From an uncultured Bacilli bacterium (GTDB lineage Bacteria; Bacillota_I; Bacilli_A; RFN20; DUOF01), in NCBI GenBank assembly GCA_944363575.1, contig CALVUJ010000001.1, positions 32,787 through 96,786 on the forward strand: DNA of 64,000 nt. Direction: 5' to 3'. Shown here piece by piece: positions 1 to 6,270 of the stretch. The stretch's first letter is position 1. Each line of letters opens with the position of its first letter. The notes under the pieces were generated by a model, which worked only from the letters and a program-made list of their open reading frames with translations, was not told where the DNA came from and searched no databases. Made by a program: the position numbers and the translations under genes.

Positions 1-1
1 T

Positions 2-163
2 GTTAGTAAAAATCCTTTGTATAGAAAATGTTTATTAGCTACTGGTGATAAGTATTTGTTACATCATTTTGGTAAAGATAATATCAATGAAACGGTTTTA
101 ACGAGATTTGAATTTGAGCAGAGAATAAATAGTTTAAGGGAGTATTTAAAAGAAAATGATTGA
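2..163 (+). CDS. C-terminal end of an unidentified protein (partial, 5' end outside window)
   Basis: The frame opening at base 2 is free of stops until the TGA at 161-163 and gives 53 residues with a short LLATGDKYLLHHFGKD stretch. Its last eight bases overlap the next gene's ATG at 156, an arrangement typical of a co-transcribed neighbour. The LLATGDK phrase resembles the region after the last strand of NADAR/YbiA-type proteins, but too little is present to identify it. Too short and too partial for a functional call. Confidence 0.6.
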   Translation, partial: VSKNPLYRKCLLATGDKYLLHHFGKDNINETVLTRFEFEQRINSLREYLKEND

Positions 164-947
164 TAAAGGTATTACGTTTTTTTTCGGCTATGATATAGAA
201 ATAGATAAGAGGGCTAAGATGATTAAAGATGCAGGGTTTACTAGTGTTATAACATGTGCAGATAAGAAATTTAATTCTCAAAGTAATAAAATATCTAAGC
301 AGGTAAAGGTCATAAGAAAATATGGATTAAAACTATCAAGTTTGCATATGCGATATGATTCTAAAGAGTTGCCTTTTTTATGGGAGAATGGTAAGTTAGG
401 AGAGAAAGTAAAACGTAAATTAATTAAAGATATTAAGATAGCTAAGAAATATGGGTTTACTTGTGTAGTTACTCATTTAGTGGGAAAATATTCTTTAGTT
501 GGGGAAAGAAGGATTAAAGAAATATTAAGGTATTGTGAAAAAGTAAAAATTCCCTTGGCTGTAGAGAATTTAAATGTTAATAAAGAATTAATATTTAAAA
601 CTTTTGAAAATGTTAATAGTGAAATGTTAAAATTTTGCTATGATTCTGGGCATCAAAATGTTTGGAATAAAGAAGTGGATTTTTTAAGTTGCTTTGGGTA
701 TAAATTAGGGGCATTACATTTGCATGATAATGATGGAAAGAAAGATGAGCATACTTTAACAATGTGTGGGGGAACTATAAATTGGGATAGTGTGGCTAAA
801 AGGCTTGCTAAATGTAGTGAAGTAAGTTTAGATTACGAATTGTTTGTTAGAAGAGATTATGAAATGAGTGCAGAGCAATTTTTAAAAGAAGTTTTTAAAC
901 AAGCAAATAATCTTGAATGTTTAATTGAGAGTTATAGAACTAATTAA
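156..947 (+). CDS. Sugar phosphate isomerase/epimerase-like TIM-barrel protein
   Basis: 263 residues with the pattern of the xylose isomerase-like TIM barrel (AP endonuclease family 2 fold, PF01261). Metal-binding motifs are in order: AVENLN with a strand-end Glu, FCYDSGH with Asp and His, ALHLHDND with His and Asp, and DYELF with a final Glu. A conserved GGTINW segment precedes the last strand. Members isomerise or epimerise sugars or inositols, or in a minority cut abasic DNA; this short form without endonuclease IV motifs suggests a sugar substrate, not identified. The start overlaps the previous gene by 8 bp and has no strong Shine-Dalgarno, suggesting translational coupling. Confidence 0.8.
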   Translation: MIDKGITFFFGYDIEIDKRAKMIKDAGFTSVITCADKKFNSQSNKISKQVKVIRKYGLKLSSLHMRYDSKELPFLWENGKLGEKVKRKLIKDIKIAKKYGFTCVVTHLVGKYSLVGERRIKEILRYCEKVKIPLAVENLNVNKELIFKTFENVNSEMLKFCYDSGHQNVWNKEVDFLSCFGYKLGALHLHDNDGKKDEHTLTMCGGTINWDSVAKRLAKCSEVSLDYELFVRRDYEMSAEQFLKEVFKQANNLECLIESYRTN

Positions 948-957
948 GAAGGAAAAT

Positions 958-985
958 AAAAGCAATTTTTATTTGCTATTTTTTT
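958..985 (+). terminator. Weak possible terminator after the TIM-barrel gene
   Basis: AGCAA at 961-965 can pair with TTGCT at 973-977, followed by a run of seven T at 979-985. The stem is only five pairs, so this is a weak call. The rest of 986-1121 shows no gene. Confidence 0.35.
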
Positions 986-1121
986 ATTAGCACGAGTCGT
1001 TATTGATACATTGTTTATGAGGTGTAATTAAATAAGTTTTGTTGGTAAAATAAATTATTAAATATTTTATAGGAAATTATTTTTTTCTATGCTAAAATTA
1101 ACTTGTATGAGGTGATGCTCT

Positions 1122-1700
1122 GTGAAGATATTATATGTTACCAATAGTGAAAAAAAAGTAAAAGAATTAAAAGATGTGTTCAAAAAGAACCTTGATGTAG
1201 CAACGATAGATTCTTTGTTTGATTTGGAATATGATGTGTCTTTTTCTTTTGTGACAAAAGATTTGGAGGAAAGTGCTCATAAAAAAGCTCAAATTGTTTG
1301 GAGAAAAGAAAAAGAAAATTATGATTATGTTATAGCTGATGCTTATGGATTATTTTCTGAGTATGCTCCTAATGTCTTAGGGGTGGAGTCAGATACATGG
1401 TGGCCAGGAACACAAAGAGATCGAAGTGAAGCTTTAGTTAATTTATTTAATGGAGTTAAAGATAGAGAAATTTATTATAAATCAGTATTTGTAGCTATAG
1501 ATAAAAAGGGTAGTGCGAAAGTAGCAGAAGGGTATACTTATGGCTATTTAGCTAAAAGGGTAAAAGAAAGAAATGGAGAAGGATATGATTCAGTGTTTAT
1601 TGCTGATGATGGTAGGTATATGTCACATCATACTCCAGCAGAAATTAGTAATTTAAGTGCTAGGATAGCTGCTTTAAATTCTTTAGCGGAAAAATTATAA
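1122..1700 (+). CDS. Divergent HAM1/ITPase-like non-canonical purine NTP pyrophosphatase
   Basis: 192 residues. The N-terminus has the Ham1 opening (LYVTNSEKKVKELK, usually T/S-N-x-x-K), and the middle has VIADAYGLF where RdgB has ADDSGL, so the second catalytic Asp position is Ala. A GEGYDSVF segment corresponds to the family's GFGYDPxF, and NLSAR near the end stands where the family has the ISHR signature. The fold assignment is reasonable, but pyrophosphatase activity toward ITP/XTP is uncertain given the altered residues. It starts at GTG 1122 behind a GAGGTGATG ribosome binding site. A good terminator lies immediately downstream (1728-1754). Confidence 0.65.
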   Translation: MKILYVTNSEKKVKELKDVFKKNLDVATIDSLFDLEYDVSFSFVTKDLEESAHKKAQIVWRKEKENYDYVIADAYGLFSEYAPNVLGVESDTWWPGTQRDRSEALVNLFNGVKDREIYYKSVFVAIDKKGSAKVAEGYTYGYLAKRVKERNGEGYDSVFIADDGRYMSHHTPAEISNLSARIAALNSLAEKL

Positions 1701-2396
1701 TTAATTATCACAATTTTTATAACTATCAAGAAGGATGTATTCCTTCTTTTTTTTCTTTAAATAAACTTTGGTTACTTTTCTAAAAGTCTCAGTGTTTAAA
1801 TCATAATATATAAAGTTGTAATCTCTAGAAATGGATTTCATTAAAGAGAATACTTTATTATTATATGATTGGTCATAAAAAATATTGTAACTTAGATAAA
1901 ATAAGTGACAGCATAAATCTGCGATAGAATAATTATAAGATATTTTCCCTGTGAAAGGATGGGTATGTCCTAAGCATATTACCTTATTAGTCATATTATC
2001 TTCTAAAAAAACTTGCATCCTTAAATAAAGGAAATCATCTAGTTTTTCAAAGGTAGCACTGGCTTCTTTTAATTTATCAAAGTTACAATATATATCATCA
2101 AAAACAATAGCACCTCCTTTAGTTTCATAACCATATAAAATAAAAGGAACTTCTTTTTTATGCTTAATATTGTATTGGTCAATTGTCTCTAAAGCATCAT
2201 AGACATTTTCTTCTAAAACAATAGAGTGTTTTATATCAATGGGTTGAAAATATAAAGGATTTACAGGAGCACTATAAATATCATCGCTATTTTTGCTATG
2301 TAAGTGATATTTTATTTTGTTATAAAAATAGTCTTTATTAGGATCTATTTCTAATAAAGATTTTAAAATATGATTTTTATTTTCTTCTCTTCCCAT
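1701..2396 (-). CDS. Unknown protein with a divergent JAB/MPN (JAMM)-like core
   Basis: 231 residues, no clear full-length family. Residues in the middle read FILYGYETKGGAIVFDDIY, like the first strands of JAB/MPN folds, followed by ICLGHTHPFTGKISYNYS-IAD. The His-x-His and later Ser-x-x-Asp elements match the JAMM zinc motif, but the spacing is ten residues rather than the usual seven between the second His and the Ser. If active it would be a zinc isopeptidase or peptidase; it may have lost activity. It is convergent with the ITPase-like gene, whose terminator lies inside this gene's 3' end, producing a Lys-rich C-terminus. A GGTGAAATT site precedes the start. Confidence 0.55.
   Translation of the reverse strand: MGREENKNHILKSLLEIDPNKDYFYNKIKYHLHSKNSDDIYSAPVNPLYFQPIDIKHSIVLEENVYDALETIDQYNIKHKKEVPFILYGYETKGGAIVFDDIYCNFDKLKEASATFEKLDDFLYLRMQVFLEDNMTNKVICLGHTHPFTGKISYNYSIADLCCHLFYLSYNIFYDQSYNNKVFSLMKSISRDYNFIYYDLNTETFRKVTKVYLKKKKKEYILLDSYKNCDN
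1728..1754 (+). terminator. Rho-independent terminator of the ITPase-like gene
   Basis: AAGAAGGA at 1728-1735 pairs perfectly with TCCTTCTT at 1741-1748 around a five-base loop, followed by a T run to about 1754. It lies inside the 3' coding end of the opposing gene. Confidence 0.8.
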
Positions 2397-2469
2397 AATT
2401 TCACCATTTTAATTATAACTTAATAAGTTAAAATAAAAAATAAATGCTATAATAAAAAAGGTGAATAAA

Positions 2470-3048
2470 ATGAATTTAATGGAGAAAATGGAAAAGTACG
2501 CAAGTGATAATTATGTGCCTATTGCTAGGAAAGATAATATAGAATATCTAAAAAGACTTATTGAAAAAGAGAAATTATATAATATTTTAGAATTGGGTAG
2601 TGCGATTGGATATAGTGCGATTTGTATGGCGAGTGTTAGTGATAAAGTTAGGGTTACAACAATTGAAAGAAATGAGAAATTGTATAATGAAGCAGTTAGA
2701 AATATAAGGGATGCAAAAATGGATGAGAGAATTAAAATTATATGTGATGATATCTTTAATGTAGATATTAAAGGTAAATATGATTTAGTGTTTATTGATG
2801 CTGCGAAGGCACAATATATTAAATTTTTTGAAAAGGTTAGTAATTGTTTGAGTGAAAATGGTGTTATTGTTTCGGATAATATTGATTTGTTAGATTTGCA
2901 AAGATTAACTGATAGTAAAAGAAGTAAAAAAATAGTGGAAAAGATGAAAGTCTATAAAGAATATTTAGAAAAGTTGGATAATTATGAAACGGAGTTTTTA
3001 AGTATTGGTGATGGTTTTGCTGTTACTAGGAAAAAAATTAAATTATGA
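2470..3048 (+). CDS. trmR: tRNA 5-hydroxyuridine methyltransferase TrmR-like O-methyltransferase
   Basis: 192 residues of the class I SAM-dependent O-methyltransferase family 3 (PF01596; B. subtilis TrmR/YrrM). Motif I is ILELGSAIGYSAICM, and LVFIDAAKAQY is the family's metal-binding Asp segment. TrmR methylates 5-hydroxyuridine at the tRNA wobble position. The start is placed at ATG 2470 because GGTGA at 2460-2464 is well spaced for it; the GTG at 2461 lies inside that site. The gene family also contains catechol-type methyltransferases, so the tRNA role rests on length and similarity to YrrM. Confidence 0.75.
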   Translation: MNLMEKMEKYASDNYVPIARKDNIEYLKRLIEKEKLYNILELGSAIGYSAICMASVSDKVRVTTIERNEKLYNEAVRNIRDAKMDERIKIICDDIFNVDIKGKYDLVFIDAAKAQYIKFFEKVSNCLSENGVIVSDNIDLLDLQRLTDSKRSKKIVEKMKVYKEYLEKLDNYETEFLSIGDGFAVTRKKIKL

Positions 3049-3072
3049 TGATAAAAAAAGTATCTTACCTTT

Positions 3073-3930
3073 TTATTTTTTTCTGCGTTCTTCAATCATT
3101 TTAACAAACCATTCAACCATATTAGGGTCAGTATGCGAAAAAAATGAACTTTCTTTTTTATCTAAACTTGCCATGATTTTCATGTCTTCTTCATCCAAAT
3201 AAAAATCAAAAACATTAAAATTTTCTTCCATTCTATCTTTGTGAGTAGATTTTGGTATAACAATAATTCCGCGTTGTAATTGCCATCTTAAAATTACTTG
3301 GGCTATTGTTTTATTGTGCTTTTTAGCAATTTTTTCAATAGTGGGATTAGTGAATAAGCCTCCTCTTCCTTCGCCAAAAGGTGCCCATCCTTCAATTTGA
3401 ACACCATATTTTTCCATCCATGCTTGGGCTTCTATTTGTTGATTATGTGGATGTGTTTCTACTTGATTTATCATAGGTTTGATATTCGCAAAACTGCAAA
3501 GGTCTACCATTCTATCTGGATAAAAATTGGATATACCTATCGCTCTAATTTTTCCTTCTTTATAAAGTTCTTCAAGAGCTTTCCATGCTCCATAGTAATC
3601 ATTAAAAGGTTGATGTAATAAGACAAGGTCAATATAATTTGTTTGTAATTTTTTTAATGATTCTTCAATTGATTTTTTACATTTTTCGTAACCATAATGG
3701 TCAATCCATACTTTTGTTGTAAGAAAAATTTCTTCTCGTGGTATGCTAGATTTCTTTATTGCCTTTCCTACTTCTTCTTCATTAAAATAGCTTTGAGCTG
3801 TATCAATATGTCTATATCCAACACTTAATGCATCAAGGACGCATCTTTCACATTCTTCCTTTGAAATTTGATAAACACCATATCCAAGTTGGGGCATCAT
3901 AACCCCATTATATAATTTTCTATATTCCAT
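3073..3930 (-). CDS. Aldo/keto reductase
   Basis: 285-residue NAD(P)H-dependent aldo/keto reductase of the AKR5/2,5-diketo-gluconate reductase type. The catalytic tetrad is visible: Asp and Tyr in GYRHIDTAQSYFNEEE, Lys in LTTKVW, His in LVLLHQPF; IPKS and R-rich coenzyme contacts follow near the C-terminus. The start is placed at ATG 3930 because a GGAGGAAT ribosome site sits just upstream; a longer frame exists but runs through the preceding gene. It is the second gene of a flavodoxin-reductase operon, one base after the flavodoxin stop, divergent from a MerR regulator, suggesting a role in aldehyde or redox stress. Confidence 0.88.
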   Translation of the reverse strand: MEYRKLYNGVMMPQLGYGVYQISKEECERCVLDALSVGYRHIDTAQSYFNEEEVGKAIKKSSIPREEIFLTTKVWIDHYGYEKCKKSIEESLKKLQTNYIDLVLLHQPFNDYYGAWKALEELYKEGKIRAIGISNFYPDRMVDLCSFANIKPMINQVETHPHNQQIEAQAWMEKYGVQIEGWAPFGEGRGGLFTNPTIEKIAKKHNKTIAQVILRWQLQRGIIVIPKSTHKDRMEENFNVFDFYLDEEDMKIMASLDKKESSFFSHTDPNMVEWFVKMIEERRKK

Positions 3931-3931
3931 G

Positions 3932-4393
3932 TTATTCCTCCTTAATAAATTTAATATGTTCTTTTGCATTTTTATTGAACAAACCTTGCTTAACATTTAA
4001 TGCTTGTGTAATTTCTTTTAAATCTTTTAAAGAATTATCGACATATTTAGGATCATTAGTATAACTATTTTCAAATAAAATAATTTTTCCTTTATAATCT
4101 GTATGTTCTTTAATAAATGTTCCTATTGGCATTGGAAAGGTATACCACCAGATTGGGAAAAATAATAAAATTTTATCATAAGCATTTATATCAACATTCA
4201 ATTTTTTTATTTCAGGATAAATTTTCTTTTCCCATTCTTCTTTTGCTTCTTTATAAGCACAGGTATTGTAATCCTTAGAGTAAGAGTTTTTTCTTTCAAT
4301 TCTAGCAACATCAAAATTAAATTCCTTATTTATTTCTTCAATAAGTGTTTTTGTGTTGTTTGAATAAGAAAAGTATAAAATAAGTGTTTTCAT
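3932..4393 (-). CDS. Flavodoxin family protein
   Basis: 153 residues. The N-terminus LILYFSYSNNTKTL is the FMN phosphate-binding loop of flavodoxins, and ILLFFPIWWYTFPMPIGTFI is the second FMN-contact region of the flavodoxin_4 type. ILFENSY-type sequence follows. Such proteins carry electrons or act as quinone/nitro reductase-like flavoproteins. The start is ATG 4393 with AAGGAGAATGAT upstream; the longer frame would begin inside the promoter. It leads a two-gene operon with the aldo/keto reductase and is transcribed from the MerR-type promoter at 4440-4470. Confidence 0.8.
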   Translation of the reverse strand: MKTLILYFSYSNNTKTLIEEINKEFNFDVARIERKNSYSKDYNTCAYKEAKEEWEKKIYPEIKKLNVDINAYDKILLFFPIWWYTFPMPIGTFIKEHTDYKGKIILFENSYTNDPKYVDNSLKDLKEITQALNVKQGLFNKNAKEHIKFIKEE

Positions 4394-4439
4394 ATCATTC
4401 TCCTTAACTTGACACAATCTTTTTTGTTGTGTTAATATC

Positions 4440-4470
4440 ATTTTATAACTCGATAGTTACTAACGGGCAA
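4440..4470 (-). promoter_or_regulatory. MerR-type promoter/operator with 19-bp spacer
   Basis: On the minus strand TTGCCC (4470-4465) and TAAAAT (4445-4440) are separated by exactly 19 bases, the over-long spacer characteristic of MerR-controlled promoters. The spacer holds an inverted repeat TAACT-CGAT-AGTTA at 4446-4459 and a further palindrome GTTACTAAC at 4456-4464. It lies between the divergent flavodoxin operon and the MerR-family gene at 4514. A competing reading, TTGCCC-17-TATAAA, also exists. Confidence 0.65.
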
Positions 4471-4513
4471 ATGTTTTGTTAAAAAATAAAAAAAAGTGAT
4501 ATGGAGGGAAAAA

Positions 4514-4915
4514 ATGTATACGATGCAAGAATGTTGTGAACTAACAGGGATTAGTTACTATACTTTAAAATATTACTGTAATGAAGGGCTTGTTCCAAAT
4601 GTTAAAAGAGATAAAAATAATAATTATCGATTATTTGATGAAAATGATGTTAATTGGATAAAGAGTTTGATTTGTTTAAAGAAATGCGGGTTTTCTCTTA
4701 AAGATATGCATAAGTATATTGATTTGTGTTTGCAAGGAAAATCAACTATTTTAGAGAGAAAGCAAATGCTTTTAAAACAGCGAAAACATATTGAAAATCA
4801 TATTGTTTCATTGCAAGATACTCTTAATTTTATTGATAATAAAAATAAACTGTATGATAAATTTCTTTCAGGAGAAATGGAGTATTATTCTTATTTAGTT
4901 AAGCCTAAAAAATAA
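4514..4915 (+). CDS. MerR-family transcriptional regulator
   Basis: 133 residues. The N-terminal winged helix reads MQECCELTGISYYTLKYYCNEGL, with the usual MerR recognition pattern, then a coiled-coil dimerisation helix (residues about 75-115, KQMLLKQRKHIENHIVSL). The C-terminus has no metal-binding cysteine pair, so it belongs with the MerR regulators answering to aldehydes, thiols or drugs rather than to metals. GGAGGG upstream fits ATG 4514, not the GTG at 4496. It is divergent from the flavodoxin-AKR operon and most likely controls it through the 19-bp spacer promoter at 4440-4470. Confidence 0.85.
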   Translation: MYTMQECCELTGISYYTLKYYCNEGLVPNVKRDKNNNYRLFDENDVNWIKSLICLKKCGFSLKDMHKYIDLCLQGKSTILERKQMLLKQRKHIENHIVSLQDTLNFIDNKNKLYDKFLSGEMEYYSYLVKPKK

Positions 4916-4974
4916 GGATAGTAGTGTTTTTTATTTTAAAGTGTTATTTGTGTGTAAAATAAAGATATTTCTGC

Positions 4975-5003
4975 TTGCATTAAGTTAAATATTGGGGTAT
5001 ATT
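4975..5003 (+). promoter_or_regulatory. Promoter of rpsO
   Basis: TTGCAT at 4975-4980 and TATATT at 4998-5003 are separated by 17 bases, a vegetative sigma-A-type arrangement. It places the transcript start at the beginning of the structured rpsO leader. Confidence 0.6.
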
Positions 5004-5009
5004 ATATGT

Positions 5010-5070
5010 GCGTCTATTTCTAGGTTTTGAGAATCTCCAACTTATTACTTGGATATAGATAAGAGGAAGA
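5010..5070 (+). promoter_or_regulatory. Structured rpsO leader, possible S15 autoregulatory element
   Basis: TCTAT at 5013-5017 can pair with ATAGA at 5055-5059, enclosing a hairpin TCCAA (5036-5040)/TTGGA (5049-5053) and a further possible arm at 5018-5035. A junction of this kind just ahead of the ribosome binding site is how S15 represses its own translation in several bacteria. The base pairing is seen; binding by S15 is inferred. Confidence 0.45.
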
Positions 5071-5083
5071 AAGGAGAAAGAAT

Positions 5084-5353
5084 ATGACAATTACAAAGCA
5101 AAAGACTGCTCAATTAGTTAAAAAGTTTGGTGCTAGTGAAAAGGATACTGGTAATCCTTCAGTTCAAGTTGCTATTTTAACTACTAGAATTAATGCTTTA
5201 ACAGAGCATTTAAGAGAGCACAAAAATGATAAACATTCTCGTAGAGGTTTACTTAAGATGGTTAGTAAACGTAGAAGTTTATTAGATTACATTAAAAATA
5301 AGAATGCTGAAGAGTATTTAAGTTTGATTAATGAATTAAATATTAGAAAATAG
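5084..5353 (+). CDS. rpsO: 30S ribosomal protein S15
   Basis: 89 residues, the usual S15 length. The signature helix [32 protein letters not shown] contains the conserved H-x(2)-D-x-H-S-R-R-G-L-L rRNA-binding residues. S15 binds 16S rRNA at the central-domain three-way junction and starts platform assembly. An AAAGGAGAAAGA site precedes ATG 5084. It is transcribed alone: a strong promoter and leader lie upstream and a tight terminator at 5353-5375 directly follows the stop, so the usual pnp neighbour is not here. Confidence 0.98.
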   Translation: MTITKQKTAQLVKKFGASEKDTGNPSVQVAILTTRINALTEHLREHKNDKHSRRGLLKMVSKRRSLLDYIKNKNAEEYLSLINELNIRK

Positions 5354-5375
5354 GTATAGAAATATACCTTTTTTT
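5353..5375 (+). terminator. Terminator of rpsO
   Basis: GGTATA (5353-5358) pairs with TATACC (5363-5368) around a GAAA tetraloop, followed by seven T. It abuts the stop of the convergent deacetylase. Confidence 0.88.
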
Positions 5376-6147
5376 ATACTTTTACGTGTTTGATAATGTG
5401 TGATGAAGAAGTTAAAGGTTCAAAATGATAGTTATAAGATAATAGTTTTTCAATTAGGGATGGTAAGGCAGCAGTAGTAGCGGGTTTGTGTATATCATCG
5501 TGCATGAGTACTGTTTGATAATAGTGCTTGTTGTTTTCGTTTCTTTTTAAGGAAGTGATAGCGTTACTTAATACTTTGCTTGGCTCGTTTTTTACATATG
5601 AGTCTAAAGTATCTACATTCCAATCAGCATGAACAAATCCTTTTTCATTTAATTCTTGAATAATGGATTTTATTAGTGCTTTACTAGCTATAGTATTAGA
5701 TGATCCACCAGGAAAACGGTAAATAGCAGGAGTAATACCTGTAACTTTTTTTATCCAATTCAAGCATTTATAAAAGTCTTTTAAATAGTTTTCTTTAGAT
5801 GAGTATATATAACTATAATCATGTTCATATGAATGAATTGCAAGTTGGTGTCCTGCTTGCACTATTTTTACTAATAAGTCATTTTTTAGTTTATAAGAAG
5901 GACCTACGACAAAGAAGGTGGCTTTAATGTTGTATTTATCTAGAATATCTAGTATTTTTTCAGTGTTATTAGAGGGGCCATCATCAAAAGTTAAATAAGC
6001 TATTTTGTCATAAGTTTCAACTGTATTTGATACTTGTTCTTGGCTTTTTTGGTTATTTTTTAATGTGTAAAAATAGACGCAACTTGTAATAGCTAAAGAT
6101 ATGAATATTAGAGAAATAAAAGTAATTTTTAGTTTTCTTTTTAGCAT
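5374..6147 (-). CDS. Membrane-anchored polysaccharide (peptidoglycan) deacetylase
   Basis: 257 residues. An N-terminal hydrophobic segment (about residues 8-28) anchors or exports it; ITSC ending at Cys23 could also be a lipobox. The NodB domain follows with all metal and catalytic motifs: TFDDGP (53-58), H-x3-H in HSYEHD (His105, His109), RFPGG, and a late VLMHD segment. The family removes acetyl groups from N-acetylglucosamine or N-acetylmuramic acid in the wall; in a spore former a PdaA-type cortex role is possible but not shown. No operon partner; it is convergent with rpsO. Confidence 0.88.
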   Translation of the reverse strand: MLKRKLKITFISLIFISLAITSCVYFYTLKNNQKSQEQVSNTVETYDKIAYLTFDDGPSNNTEKILDILDKYNIKATFFVVGPSYKLKNDLLVKIVQAGHQLAIHSYEHDYSYIYSSKENYLKDFYKCLNWIKKVTGITPAIYRFPGGSSNTIASKALIKSIIQELNEKGFVHADWNVDTLDSYVKNEPSKVLSNAITSLKRNENNKHYYQTVLMHDDIHKPATTAALPSLIEKLLSYNYHFEPLTSSSHIIKHVKV

Positions 6148-6270
6148 ATAAATATCACCATCTAGATTATTTTTTACATGATTATTAAAAAAATACTTAT
6201 TTGTTGTTGTTTTGTTGAATTGAATGTTATTAAAATGTTAAAATTTATAAGGAAAAGTGGTGAATTTTAA

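Noticed and set aside
2..163. NADAR/YbiA assignment for the partial protein
   Set aside because: Only a short LLATGDK phrase supports it and the conserved core is outside the window; left unidentified.
84..281. Minus-strand open frame of 65 residues
   Set aside because: It lies opposite the partial gene and the TIM-barrel gene, lacks a ribosome site and has low-complexity composition; a shadow frame.
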